Assembly: GCF_963924675.1 (NCBI RefSeq)
Contig: NC_089219.1
Location: 147,642,288 to 147,706,287, forward strand
Length of the DNA: 64,000 nt
Direction: 5' to 3'
Source: Phocoena phocoena
Lineage: Eukaryota; Chordata; Mammalia; Artiodactyla; Phocoenidae
Positions 35,575-48,494 of the stretch are shown here, one piece after another. The position numbers were made by a program, and so were the translations under genes. How positions within the stretch are numbered: the first letter of the stretch is position 1; the number at the start of each line of letters is the position of its first letter. The notes under the pieces are model-generated. The model saw only the letters and a program-made list of their open reading frames with translations, was not told the origin of the DNA and made no database searches.

Positions 35575-36789
35575 TAAAGATTCCAGGCAGGAGAAAGATA
35601 AAGGATCCTTGCCCTCCTTATACATCAGTCTGGCAGTTGATTTCAGTTTTCATTTTTATTAAAATATCTTCTCTTTCTGTAGCTCTTTTTCCACTTTAAT
35701 AATCCTTCTCTGAACTTCTTATGTGGACAGCACGATACAATTTCTGTCTGGTGATTATGTTATACCTTACTTCCTTTGGTTTACTTTTAATGTATCAGGT
35801 CCCTGCCTAGTTGCCACCAACTATGGGACTTACACAGCTGAGCTCCAGTCGTCTGGCTCTCATTTAGATTTAGTGTAAATGTGCTCCAAAGACCAAGGCA
35901 CAAGTTACTCCAAAGAAGTTTAGTGATATTTAAAGGTGCTAAGTAGGTTCCATGGGTAGACTTCAATATTGTTTCTGGATTTGAGAGAGACAATTTTAAA
36001 GCTGTGAATTGGAATATGTAAAATATTTTGGAACATATAAATGAGATATATATATATATAATATATATATAAACATTGGAATATATAAATTGTATATATG
36101 TAGGTTTATATAATTATATATTATTGTATAAATCCTCAAAGCTTTGAAAATAATATTAACACACTTTTCTCTTTCCTTTTCAGTTTACTCTTGCACTTTA
36201 CTTCTCAAAGTGAAGAACACCAAATGTATCTGGAATCTAAATTTCATAAAAAAGATAGTTATGAGGATTTCTCCTTTTTTAACTTTTGCAATAATATCTT
36301 TTTTCTCTAGTTGATAACTGCTTTATATTGTCTATACAGTGTAATAACTAAGAGTTGGCTTAAAATGAATTGCTATTGCAAACATTTTAAGACAATTGTT
36401 TTTATAAAATAACACAAGTTATGTCGGAGTTGTTAAATTACACTGTAAACATCCAGCCTTGGGAAGAAATTTTTTGTGGGACTATCAAACACCAAAATGA
36501 TGACGATGCCCTACTATTACTTTATCCCTCATTTTACAACCAAATTTCATACCCTATGTTATGGAAATGATATATCCATAAAAGGGTTCATGCATGAATA
36601 TATTTTAGGCATTTTAATTTGCCATTTGCATATTGCACGGTACCTACAAAATAAGACAAAGTATCTTCCTACTCTAGAAAGAAACAGGATGCGTGCATAT
36701 CAGGAATATGACCTGTGGTTCTTAACATCATGTTTTAAGACAGTGGTTTTCAGAGTTTGGGAACTGCAGCTCTAAAAAGTGGTGAATAT
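35575..36789. other. Non-coding stretch with AT-rich cluster
   Basis: Holds (AT)n runs at 36046-36073 and AT-rich sequence to about 36130. The rest is unassigned; a 99-codon open frame at 36476-36775 has no family resemblance. Confidence 0.4.
36046..36073. repeat. (AT)n microsatellite
   Basis: Alternating AT with one break, followed by more AT-rich sequence to about 36130. Confidence 0.85.
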
Positions 36790-37095
36790 TCAACATCTGT
36801 AGAATTCACATTTCTTTTCAAATGCCTGGGGAAACTTGCCAAAATTGATTATACACTGGGTAATAAACTAAGGCTCAACACACTTCTCAAAACTGGAAGT
36901 GTAAAAAGGATGTTATCTAACCACAGTGGAATTAAACTAGAAATCACAATCAAAAATATAACTAAAAAATCTATAGATGTCTAGATAAAATAACAAGAAA
37001 TTAAGATGAACTTCTAAATTGCCCATGGATTAAAAAAGAAATCACAATAGAAATTAGAAAACATATTGAAAATAATGATATTAAAAATAATCCAC

Positions 37096-37363
37096 AGAAA
37101 TATTTGTGGAAAAGTGAGAGAGCAGTAGTGTATATATGGACATATAAACACTACCAAATGTAAAATAGATAGCTAGTGGGAAGCAGTCGTGTAGCACAGG
37201 GAGATCAGCTTGGTGCTTTGTGACCAGCTAGAAGGGTGAGATAGGGAGGGTGGGAGGGAGGGAGATGCAAGAGGGAAGAGGTATGGGAACATACGTATAT
37301 GTATAGCTGATTCACTTTGTTATAAAGCAGAAACTAACAACAACAAAAAGAAATACTTGTGGA
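37096..37363 (+). mobile_element. 5'-truncated L1 3'UTR with TSD
   Basis: About 240 bases of younger L1 3'UTR inserted in the ancient L1. Duplications agaaatatttgtgga (37096-37110) and agaaatacttgtgga (37349-37363) differ at one base. The tail is CAA-rich rather than a pure A run. Confidence 0.9.
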
Positions 37364-37779
37364 ATGTGGCTAAGAAGGATATTTACAGGCTTAAATGCAT
37401 ATGCCAGGGAGGGCAGGGGAGAGATGAAGGCTGAAAACAATGATCTAAGTACCCATTTCAAGACGTTAAAAATTTTAAAAACATACAAGTGAAACTCAAA
37501 CAAAGTAGGAGGAATGAAATTAGGAGCAGAAATCAAAAAGAGAAAACACGCATACAATAGAAAGCATCAGCAAACCAAAATAAAATTCACTGAGAACACT
37601 AATAAAATTAATAAGCTGCTAGAAGAGACTAGTCAGGAACAAAAGAGAGATGGCATAAATTATTAATACCAAGAGTAAAAAGGAGGACATCATTTCAAAT
37701 CCTTTAGACATTAAAAAGATAGCAAGCTTTCCCTTTGTTATTCCCTTTTTGGAAATTTATCAGTCCTAAAGCTCTTCAG

Positions 37780-38475
37780 TGGGGCAGAGGCAGGCAGTGG
37801 TCTGCCCTGGTGGTGGCACAAGAAGCCGCAGTGGCCCGGAGCCGTATGTCAGAGCACAAGTCGGGCGAGGAGGGCCTTCATTCAGGGAGAGGCCAGAAGT
37901 GAGGTGTCAGAGCACAAGGAGGGCAAAGAGGACATCCATACATGGGGCAGCACCATGCAGCATGATGGAACCCAATCTGGATGAGAAAGGCCCAGCATAG
38001 GGAAACGGAGCCTCAGCAGGATAAGAAGGTTCCCCATGGACAGGAAGCCTAGTCTGGGGCAACAGAGCCCAAACAGAGTGAGGAGTGTGTCTACACCGAG
38101 GGAAGGGGAGCCAGAGCCTGAGTAGGATCAGAGCCATGGAGGGGGCACTGGTGTGGGCTGTCAAACCCAGGAAGGCTGAGGAGGGCATCCACACAAACAG
38201 GTGGCCTGACACAGGCAAACCAGAACCTCAGTCGGATGGGGAGGGTATCCACATGTGAGGAGAGCCTGGAGTGCACTGTCTGAGTCCAAGTGGGAAAAGG
38301 GGAAGTCCTGCAGTATGGGGTCAGAACCCAAGCAGGAAGTCAGAGCTTAGGTAGGATGATGAGGACATTCAATGTCGGGCAAGCTGGCCTGGGCTGTCAG
38401 AGTCCATGTTCTGAGGGTTACAAGGACATCCAGGAGTGGAAAAGGCTGCATGTGATACTGGAACGTAAATGGGGT
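37780..38475. repeat. Degenerate GC-rich tandem repeat, about 12 units
   Basis: Units of roughly 40-75 bases begin with variants of (c)agagcccaag and continue gatgaggagggcatccacac; a gtgtgggctgtc spacer ends several of them. Clear starts include about 37852, 37910, 38023, 38066, 38113, 38230, 38281 and 38345. Short open frames on both strands come from the repeat and are not genes. Confidence 0.7.
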
Positions 38476-39720
38476 GAAAGGGGGATGTGTGCAGAGTGAT
38501 GGGGAGTGGTGTGGTGGTGATTAAACAATATATAATGGTTAATGCAAGTCAGTTCTTTCAGTGTTTGAAAAGGGAGTTACAAATATGGAAAGGGAAAACA
38601 CTAGAATAAACTCTGTGGTGTTGGATTAGAATGAAAAGATATCAATGTGAACTCAGGTTGTTAGTAATAGGTAGAACTATAGTGTAAATATGCATATAAT
38701 GTGTGTACACACACACACATTCCTGAGTATACTAGCTCTATCTGCTGAGAGGGCTTAAGAACAACACTTTGATAGCAATGAGCATACCTATTGCCCAGAT
38801 CTTGGCTTTTCAATCAGTTCTTCACTAAAAGGAACCATGACTCCATGAAGAAATGGCTAATTCCAGGGCTGAGAAAAGGAAAATACAAGACAAGCCTAGA
38901 CAAGCCTCTTGTGTTGAGAGTTAAGGACACACTCAAAGAATGATGGGGTCGTGTCAAAAGGACAAAGAAACCAGCTTGAAGGGGTTCACACTGACCAAAT
39001 CCCACTAACAATTTGAGCTTCAAAATAAATAATTATAGTAACCGATTATAAGACATTGAGAAAAAGAGGAAACCATGAATCCATCTAGATATAAATATAA
39101 GAATAAACTGAAAGAATTTTGAGAAATACGTCATTTATGTAGTTAGAAATACATTCTGACAAAGGACTTAATTATCAAGAGTAACTTAGTAGAGAAGCCT
39201 GGTACACACCTCCTTAATGACGAGATCAAACTGAACATTCTGAGTAACGGGATAAATCAAAATTGTGCATTACCTGATAAGACGCAATGAGAGGAATATG
39301 GTACCACTTCCAGCTAGAGATGCATTACCTGAATCTAATTGTGAGGAATATCAGACAAACTCAGATATTCTAAAAAACAAGTGTAATCTCCAAAAGGGAA
39401 TGACCGAAGAACTGTTCTAGACCGAGGGAGACTAATAAGACATGGCAACTAAATGCAAGGCATGATTTTGAACCAGATCCTTTTATAATGCACATTATTT
39501 GGACAACTGTTGACCTTGAGTGGGTTCCAAGAATTAAATGTTAAAAATATATCAGTATTAATGTCTTACTTTTGATGGTTGGATTACAGTTATGTAAGAG
39601 AATATTCTTACTTGTAAAAAATATACACTAATGTATTTGGGGGTAAAGAAGCATCAGATCAGCAAGCCATTTACCCTCAAATGACTCAAGGTGGTAAAAA
39701 GGACTGTAAAGTTGTTCTAT
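38476..39720. other. Unclassified block inside the ancient L1
   Basis: Continues the non-L1-ORF2 block that starts near 37731. Its tail (ctgttctagaccgagggaga near 39412, then ttggattacagttatgtaag near 39579) resembles a widespread mammalian repeat of uncertain name. It could be a separate insertion or a rearranged L1 5' end. Not coding. Confidence 0.35.
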
Positions 39721-40445
39721 AAATGCAAGATGGATTTAACATTAGAAAATTAATCTATCAAATTCACTGCATTTAAAGAATAAAAGTAATGTGATAATTG
39801 TAACAGATTTTGGTTTTTTTACTTATCCAGCTTTAATAATTATAAAAATGTATAACGTAATAATAATTATTAAAAATGTATTTCATTTACGCCTTCCATT
39901 TTCCACACACATCCTTTCTGGATTATTTTAAAGTAAAGATTTTAAAAAGCATTTGATGAAATTAATTATCCATTCATGATAAAAAATCTCTGTGCAAACA
40001 AGGAATTGAAGGCAATTTATTTTAACTCATAAAGGGTATCTTCGAAAGTCCTATAGCAAACAACAAATTTACTGGTGAAATGTTGAAAACTTTACCCCTG
40101 AGATCAGGAATGAGACAAGGATGCCTTTTATCACCACCTCTATTCAGCAATGTACTGGAGGTCCTAGCCAGTGTAATAAGGTGAGAAAAAGAAGATGTAA
40201 AGGGATTGGAAAGAAAGAAATAAAACTGTCACTACTCTTAGATGATGACTGTGATGTAGAAATCTCAAAATAATTTAGAGATAAGCTATTAGAGTTAGTG
40301 AGCATATTTAGTAAGGACACTGGATACAAGATTAATATTTAAAAAATCAATTGAATCTCTACATACACACAATGAACAATTAGAAAGTGAAATTTAAAAC
40401 CAATTCCACATATAATAGCATCAGATAATATCAAATATCTAAGAG

Positions 40446-42650
40446 TAAATTTCAGAAATCAGCTTGCTGCTCTTTTTCCAGTTCTTGGGTTTACAGTTAG
40501 AATGTGTACTCTGAGCAATTGGCAGAATCCACACTTTGGCTTTCCAAGCAGCGTCTATATGTTACAGGAAGGGACAATTGGAAACACTGCAGTTTCCTTT
40601 CTCCAGCAACAAGACATCCCAAGGGTAAAGCAGAGATTAGTCTCAGTCAGAGACTTGAGAATTGCAGGTTTGGTGACTGCCTTCACTAGTTTGGCCTCTA
40701 CAAAAATTAATAGGCTTGAAAATTAATGGCAGATTATCATAAAGTTAATTAGAGGATGACTTAACTGGAGGTGCCACTCCAGATGCAGCCTCCTTACTGA
40801 GCAAATTAACACAGCCTTGGTATTTGATATGTAGCTTTAATTTAGCAAATGCTTTTCCCTTCATAATAATCCAGAGAGAACTAAAGCAACAGGTTATTTA
40901 CATGTGGTAAGGACAGATACGTCTACTGCCCTGCTTCAGGGAAACATAATAAAATATTCTTGCTCTATGCCGTGATCTGCTTTTGCAGAGACTTTGGCTG
41001 CCTCCACATTCCACGCTCCATCTCCTTGATCCTGCTCTAGAAGACAGCAATCTATTAGGATTTGTAAGAGTAGAAGAGTTGACAGATGAAGTTTCTTGAT
41101 AAATATACATGTGTAAACAGAAGTGAGGACTAAATCTTAAGAAAACACAGGGCTTGCCTCCTCAATAAAGTTCTTGAGGATCCAGGGTATGCTAGAATAT
41201 TCCTCTCAAAGTCAAAGAGAATTTGCTACCCCTTGTCTGCCTCCAACTAAGAAGGAGACAAAAAGTTTGGTTGGCCGCTTTAAACTTTGAGAGCAGCATG
41301 TTCCATAACTGAATGTATAGCTCTGATCCATTTATAAGGTAAAATAAAAAGCTATTAGCTTTGAGTAGCACCCAGAGCAAGACAAGTCTCTCCAGATGAT
41401 CCAGGTACAGAAGCATAAGCGCTACACGTAACCTTTAAGACTCAGCAAACCAAATGGTCTTCAAATGTCTGCAGTAGGTCATGATGCTTAAAAGTATCTT
41501 TGAGGGCTTCCCTGGTGGCGCAGTGGTTGAGAGTCTGTCTGCCCATGCAGGGGACACAGGTTCGAGCCCTGGTCTGGGAAGATCCCACATGCCGCAGAGC
41601 AACTAGGCCTGTGAGCCACAACTACTGAGCCTGCATGTCTGGAGCTTGTGCTCCGCAACAGGAGAGGCCGCGACAGTGAGAGGCCTGCGCACCGCGATGA
41701 AGAGTGGCCCCCGCTTGCCACAACTAGAGAAAGCCCACGCACAGAAACGAAGACCCAACACAGCCATAAATAAATAAATAAATAAAATTTAAAAAAAAAA
41801 AGTATCATTGAGAAGTTCTGATGGTAGAATTGCATTGGAGGCCTTTAGATATTTTTAATTATGATGTTTTCGTATCTCCAAACACATTTTATTAGAAGAC
41901 ACAGTTCAGATTACTTTTGCACCATGCCTTGAAACCCTAATGCTTCTTACTTTATTTCCCTGGTAGCTTGAAATAATTCCTGATTCAAACCATACTTCGC
42001 ATGTAGCTACTGACTTTCTAACAGTACAATCTTACTCAGCACATCTACTTTCTGAGTCAAAAATCAATTCATTGCCTCTCATTTCTTGACTCTTAGGTTT
42101 TGATAAAAGATCATACTCACTTCCACAAGTGAAATGAAAAGTGGTTTGTTGTTGAGAAACAGCTCCTGACCAAATATTAGTGTCAAACAGAGACTAACTG
42201 GAAGATCAAGGGACACCAGGTAGCAACGTGATCCAACCTGTCCAGTATGAAGCAGATGGCATGGGATCACCTAGCTATTGAGTTACGAATGTCAAGCTGT
42301 ACTCCACCATCAAGGGGAATTGGCAGATCTTGCATGAGGACTAAGTAGGCTCTGAAGGCACAGGGAGGTATGATAGTTACTCCTGCCGTATCTTGCTTCA
42401 CCTGCATGCACAGTCTCAAAGTATGCTACGATTACTTAACTGAGGGTTAAAAAATGATGTCTAATGATATGCCCCAAACCAGCAGAACTGGAATTTTCTG
42501 GTATTATATAGGATTATAATCTTTATAATCTTTCAGAGGTGGCCCTGAAAGATAAGAAAAAAGGAAACTCTTCTCAGTGGATAGAATTTGTAGCAGTCCG
42601 TTTGGTTTTCAACTTTGCTTAGAATAAAAGTTGGCCTCAATTAGTGGGTC
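40446..42650 (-). mobile_element. Possible degraded retroviral-like (ERVL/MaLR internal) sequence
   Basis: The low-repeat sequence outside the SINE at 41491-41812 has fairly long minus-strand open stretches (for example 41192-41416) and a texture reminiscent of ERVL/MaLR internal regions. I see no LTR pair, protease or RT motif, so the assignment is tentative and plain intron is the main alternative. Nothing in it is intact. Confidence 0.25.
41491..41812 (+). mobile_element. Long-form CHR SINE with 14-base TSD
   Basis: Head gggcttccctggtggcgc, B-box ggttcgagccctgg, long body, (TAAA)n tail and A run. Duplications aaagtatctttgag (41491-41504) and aaagtatcattgag (41799-41812) differ at one base. 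Its first half is close to the short forms at 4031 and 18824 and its second half is long-form, so it links the two subfamilies. Confidence 0.93.
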
Positions 42651-42969
42651 CGGCCGGATGTAAGAACTTAGGAGAAGAAAGACTGGCAGACCTAGAATGG
42701 CTCTTGTGCCTGAAAATATTTACATTTCCAATATAGTTTAAAACACAAATATGCAGCAGATAACATGATTTCTAAAATTTAACCTCACACATTCGAATTC
42801 TTTCCCAGATTGAAGAAGTTTCTAAGTTGTATAACAACGGCATTAACTTTACTTTTTTGCTCTGCTCCTTAGATTGGAATTCCTAGTTTTATCCAATAGG
42901 ATTTAAAATATAAACATTTCACATTAACTCTCTCCTAGCCTTCTCAGTTGTATTCATCACCTACCCCCC

Positions 42970-43015
42970 AAATGTATCCACCCTCCTCCCAAATGTATCC
43001 ACCCTCCTCCCAAAT
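42970..43015. repeat. 21-base tandem repeat, two copies
   Basis: The unit aaatgtatccaccctcctccc is repeated exactly at 42970-42990 and 42991-43011, with a partial third start. Confidence 0.9.
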
Positions 43016-43109
43016 ACACACATCCATGCATGTAGATTAGCCTAAGTGTTCCTACTAAATATTTCTACAACGCACTTTGCTTCTATCGTGTATACTGTAT
43101 TGTATTTAT

Positions 43110-43240
43110 CTGTTCAGATATTATGAACTGTGAGCTCCCTGAGAGAGCAGGTACTGTCTCTTTTACCTTCGTACCTGCAGTGCCTAGCAACACAAAGCTT
43201 GAAACACAGTATATTACCTTAAACATTTTTGTTGATTAAT
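43110..43240 (+). repeat. L2 3' end
   Basis: A gaactgtgagctccctgag block, then gcaggtactgtctctttta, tgcagtgcctagcaaca and attgttgattaatg-like end, the sense L2 3' terminus. Confidence 0.65.
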
Positions 43241-43789
43241 GGGCAAAATAATTGTTGCAGAGGGATCTCAATGTGACCCAAACCTAACTGGCAAGGCAGT
43301 GAGACTTCTGGGTTTACAGACCATGAACTCAAACCGTATTTTTTGTTTTAACATTAAGGAAATAAAAGAATTGCCGATATTACAAGATGTCACTAACTGT
43401 CCAACATTTTAGAACTCTTCTAATTAAAGCATGTCACATTATTTCTGTGAACAAGAACTAGAGTCTAAGCAGGCCAAAACAGTCACCTGAGCTGAGGAGG
43501 GAGCTGAAGTGTGAAGCTTGAAGTGAAGGATTTGAGGCAGCTGAAGTGGCTGGAAATGGTGGGGCAGGGCACTGAAAAGGAGAAAGCTGTGCAGAGAACG
43601 GGGCCTCCAAAGTCTGTGTGGAGGACCCCAATGAGTCTGTGACCAAGAGTTAGCTGTACATGTGCAAAGACAGACCACCCAAGGCTTACCAGGTAGCAGT
43701 AACAGAGGTATTAGAAGCCAATCAGTGCTAGGGGGAATTCAGAGTGCCTTCCCATAATGGTTAGTTAGAGGATTACAATTAAGTCCTCC
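43241..43789. other. Non-coding intronic stretch
   Basis: Purine-rich around 43490-43620, which gives a spurious 79-codon minus-strand open frame. No gene or named repeat recognised. Confidence 0.4.
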
Positions 43790-46200
43790 ATTTAAAAAAT
43801 CCTCTTTATTGTGGTATAATTTGTAGACAATAAAATCCAGCCACTTTGATGTACCCTTCAATGAGTTTTGACAAATGCATATAGTTCTGTAACCACCACC
43901 ACAAAGGAGATATAGAATGTCTCCATTCCCCTAAAGTTTTCTCATGTCCCTTGGTCTCCCACAAGTTTTGCCACAGGCCAACCACTGATCTGCTTTCCTT
44001 CACTATAGTTATGCCTTTTACAGGATATCATATAAATGGACTCATACAGTATATAGTCCTTTGTATCTGGCATCTTTTACTTCCTGCAAATGCTTCTGAG
44101 GTTCAACTATGTTTTTGCATCTATCAGAAGTTTGTTACTTTTTGTTAATCTGTATTCTACTGTAGGGATACAATTTATCTTTCTAAACTGTTTCCCAATT
44201 GGCTCTACCATTTTGCATTCAAACTGCAATGCGTAAGAGTTCCATTTATTCCACATCCTCACCAATATTTGGTACTGATAGTCTTTTAAATTTTAAGCAT
44301 TTCACTGGCTGTGTAGTGATATCTCATTGTGGTTTTAGTTTGTGTTTCCCTAAATGACTAATGATTTGAGCATCTTTTCATGCATTTATTGCAAACGAGA
44401 AATTCATTACCAAGAGAGAAAAAGTACTGAATCTCTGAATATAATTGTGAATTTCTATTTCTCCCTTGCAATACATTTAAAATATTTTGTCCAAGTCTGT
44501 GGCTTGCCTCTTCATTTTATTAATAGTATCTTTTGAAGAGCAAAAGTTTTAATGTAGTCACAATCATTCCAATTTTCTTCTATGATTCATGCCTTTTGAT
44601 TCCTATCAATGAAATCTTTGCATAATGCAAAGTCACAAAGATTATCTATGTCTTCTCTAGTAATTAAATAAGTTTTACCATTTATATTTATGACCTATCT
44701 AGAATTAATTTTTGTGTATGGTGTGAAGCAAGGATTGGTGTTTATTATTTTTTCCATATGGATATCCAGTTGTTCCTAAACGACTTATTGGAAGACTTTT
44801 TTCCTCATTGAATTACCTGGGCACCTTGTTGAAAATAATTGTCATATATATGTGAGTCTGCATTCTAGACTCTTCTGTTTCACTTAATTATATGTCTATC
44901 CTTGTGCCAATACCACACTTCCTTGATTACTGTGGCTTTACACTAAATCCTGAGATCAGGTAGTGTAAGCCCTTTAACTTTGCTCTTCTTTTCCACAACA
45001 GTTTTGACTATTCTATGCCCCTTTCATTTCCATAAATATTTTAGTCTGTCATATGCTACAAATAAAAAAAGGCCTGGTGGAATTTTAATGGAGATCATAT
45101 TTAATCTACAGATCAATTTGGGGAGAATAAACATCTTCACAATATTGAATCTTCCAATCAATTAACATGCTATACCACTACATTTAATTCTTGTTTACAG
45201 TCTCTTAACAATGTTTTGTAGTTTTCAGTGTCTTGCTTATTACTCTTATTCCTAAGGATTCGGTTTTATGATACTACTATAAATGATATTGTTTTAAAAA
45301 TCATATTTCCCAATTGTTTTTGCTAATATATAGAAATAATTTGATATCTGTATATTGACCTGATATCCTAAAAATTCCTTGTAAATTTCTTAGAAATTTC
45401 TATATAATCATATCATCTGCAAGTAAAGATAGTTTGACTTCTTCCTTTCCAAGCTCTATGACTTTTTTTCCCCTTGCCTTATTGTTCTAGCTAGACTCTC
45501 AATTAAAAACACTAAATAGAGGTAGTGACAGTGGAAATTCTTGTCATATACTGGGTTTTACCAAAAAAAAAAAGCATTCAATATTTCACCACTAAATATT
45601 ATTAGCCTTGTGGGATTTTAAAATTTTGTTATTTTTTAGAGCCTGTAATCAGAGATTGAAAAAGTTTGATGGAAGGTTTTTATCATGAATCGAAGTTGAA
45701 TACAGTCAAAAACATTTCTCCATCAAGTGTATTTGGCTACTTCTGAGTGGAGTGTTCTATCAATGTCAACAAAAACAAAACTGGTTGATTTTGTGGCTGA
45801 AGTCTTCTGCATCCTTATTGATTTTCAGTCTACTTCTCTTATTCATTACCGAGAGAAGTACTGAATCTCTGAATATAATATAATTGTGAATTTCTGTTTC
45901 TCCTTTGCTTCAAGTTTATTGAAGCTGTTATTTAGGATTATTATGTCTTCTTGATGAATTGACTCAAATTCTTGTGGAAATGTCCCTTTTATCCCTGATA
46001 ATAATACTTATTCTAAAGTCTTCTTTGATATTAATACAGCCTTCTCAGCTTCCTCTGAATTCATGTTTGCATGGTAGGTATATCATTTTTTTCTATCCTT
46101 TAACTTTTAAATTATCTGTGCCTTTATATTTACATTAGGTTTCTCATACACAATATATTTTTGAATATTGCTTTAAAAAAACTCAAAAAATATTTGCCTT
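43790..46200 (-). mobile_element. Ancient antisense L1 (ORF2 and 3' region)
   Basis: Reads as reversed L1: a tattgtggtataatttgta 3'UTR block, then the reversed ORF2 C-terminus (gcatcttttcatgcattta), reversed mid-ORF2 text (ttcatttccataaatatttt, then ggagatcatatttaatcta), and an upstream block (tcttcttgatgaattgactc) to about 46200. No intact frame. One of the few L1 copies on the same strand as SYT14. Confidence 0.8.
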
Positions 46201-46247
46201 TTAATTGGCATATTTAAATCATTTAGATTTAGCGTAATTATCAAAAT

Positions 46248-47756
46248 CAAGGACTAACAAGCTTTCTCTAACAGACCACACAAAATAAACATTTTAACCT
46301 TTGTAGGCCACATATAGTGTCTACCACACATTCTCTGTGTGTGTTTAATAATACTTTAAAACTGGAAAAATCTGGTACATACATACAAGAGAATATTATT
46401 CAGCCATAAAAAGGGATGATGTACAGCAGAAACTAACACAACATTGTAAAGCAACTATACTCCAGTAAAAATTAATTTAAAAAAACCTGATAATATCAAA
46501 TGCTGGTGAGGATGTGGAGCAACAAGAACTCTCATTCATTGCTGGTGGGACTGCAAAATGGCTACAATCATTTTAGTTGACAATTCCTTACAAAGCTGAA
46601 CATAGTCTTACCTTACAATCCAGCAACTGCGCTCCTAGATAGTTACCCAACTGAGTTGAAAATGTATGTCTGTGCAAAAATCTGTGCATGAATGTTTATA
46701 TCAGCTTTATTCACAATCACCCAAAACTGGAACCCATCAATATGTCTTCAATAAGTGAATGGATAAACAAACTATGGTACATCTATACAATGTAATATTA
46801 TTTAGTTATAAAAAGAAAGGAGCTATCAAGCCATGAAAAGACATGGAGGAACCTTAAATGCATATTGGTAAGTGAAAGAAGCCAGTCTGAAAAGGCTACA
46901 TACTATTGATTTCAACTTTATGACATTTTGGAACAGACAAAACTATAGAGACAATAAAATATCATTGGTTGCCAAGGATTCCAAGGGAGGGAGGTATGAC
47001 ACGAATAGGTTGAACACAGAATTTTCAGGGTGCTGACACTATTCTGTATAAAACTAATGGTGGATACATGTTATTATGCATTTTTCAAAACCCCTATAAC
47101 TGTACAACACAAAGAACAAAACAATGTAATTACTGACTATAATTAATAATAATGTTTCAATATTGGCTCATTTATTTTAACAAATGTACCACACTAATAC
47201 AAGATATTAATAATAGGTCAAACTTTGTGTGGGAATAAAGGGTTAAGGGGTGGGAGTGGGGTAAGTATATGGAATTCTATGTGCTATCAGCTCAATTATT
47301 CTATAAATCTAAAAATATTTTTAAAAAAGGGATGAAATTCTGATACTTGCTATAACATGAAAGAATCTTGAAGACATGTTACGTGAAATAAACCAGACAA
47401 AAGAAGGACAAATATTGTATGTTTCCATTTTTATGAGTTACTTACAGTTGTCAGCTCATAGAGACAGAAAAGATAATGGTGATTGGCAGGATCTTGGGGG
47501 ATGGGCAATGGAGAGTTACAGTTTAATGGGTAGACAGTTTCAGTTTGGGAAGATGAAAAGGTATGGATGGTGGTGATGGTGATGTGAATTTACTTAGTGT
47601 CACTGAACTGTACGCTTAAAATGTTTAAAATGGTAAATTTTGTTACATATATTTTTCATAATTAAGAAAAAAGTAAAAGTCATTTTTAGCTTACAGGCCA
47701 TAAAAAACAGGCTGCATGTCAAATTTGGTTCATGGGGAATAGTTTGTCAATACCTC
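46248..47756 (+). mobile_element. Second hAT-type transposon split by old L1 3' ends
   Basis: Left block caaggactaacaagcttt and right block tagtttgtcaatacctc are diverged inverted ends of the hAT family at 3926-6529. Flanks atcaaaat (46240-46247) and atctatat (47757-47764) match at 6 of 8 positions. Internal hAT text survives on the left (46270-46330) and right (47690-47740). Confidence 0.6.
46370..47680 (+). mobile_element. Cluster of old L1 3' ends inside the hAT element
   Basis: At least three L1 3' pieces: a short one with an internal gap (about 46370-46490, ending gtaaagcaactatactccag), a longer older one (about 46490-47320, with gctggtgaggatgtggagc), and another (about 47325-47680, ending ggtaaattttgttacatat). 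Confidence 0.7.
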
Positions 47757-47764
47757 ATCTATAT

Positions 47765-48494
47765 AGTTAAGTACAAATCTACCCTCCTGTAATTTGTTTT
47801 TTATTTGCCCTAACTATTCTTTGTTCGTTTTTCTTCCTTTTCTGACTTCTTTTAGATTGAGTACTTTTATAATTCAATTCTCTCACCACTATTAGCTTAT
47901 TGGCCTTAAGTTTTGCTTTATTTTACAGTGGTTCTTCTAGGATTTATACAATATATATCTTTAACTTATCAAAATCTATCTTCAAATAATTTCATTTATA
48001 ACACAAAAATCTTACAACAGAATACTTTTCCTCCCACTTTTTGTGCTATTTTCATATATTTTTACTTCTACATACATACTTTGGTTTTACCTAGTAATCA
48101 ATATTAATGAAGACCCTAAGTTACCATTAAAGATTCAATTAAACTACATATAAAATACAAATCAGAAAGATTTCCATTAAAAAAATTAAAGAATTATCAT
48201 GCTTAAGGAAAGAATTCCCAGCTATATTTGAGGAATATAGATAGCTTGGGACACATAGTATTTATATTACATTACATCAGATTACATAGTATTTATATTT
48301 ATGTTACATCAGAGATGCAACAAATCTATTAGAGTAGAGCTGACTTTATTTCCAAGTGCAAAGTTTAGACATTCAGTACTTTCTCAAGTGTCCAGCATAT
48401 TACATGCTCCTAAAATTTTATATGTTCATGTCAATCAGCACATAAAATATGATTATCAGTAAATGGAGGTAAAAAATTAATACAACTGTATTAT
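47765..48494. other. Non-coding intronic stretch
   Basis: AT-rich unique sequence with a local duplication of a 'tatttatattacatca' block near 48260-48310. No gene recognised. Confidence 0.4.

Larger units (their letters stand above)
36790..40445 (+). mobile_element. Ancient L1 ORF2 fossil split by an unclassified 2-kb block
   Basis: The left part (36790-37730) shows the endonuclease end and linker of ORF2 (H-S-G-I-K-L-E-I near 36920). The right part (about 39740-40445) shows RT palm sequence (ggaatgagacaaggatgcc near 40107, then cctctattcagcaatgta). Between them lies unrelated sequence at 37731-39720. The RT catalytic box is destroyed (ttagatgatgactgtgat near 40237). Confidence 0.65.

Noticed and set aside
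37779..38218. GC-rich open frames that resemble a small gene
   Set aside because: They arise from the degenerate tandem repeat and are open on both strands.
43439..43678. 79-codon minus-strand frame rich in S, P and H
   Set aside because: Purine/pyrimidine-biased sequence with a second overlapping frame; no start context, splice signal or family resemblance.
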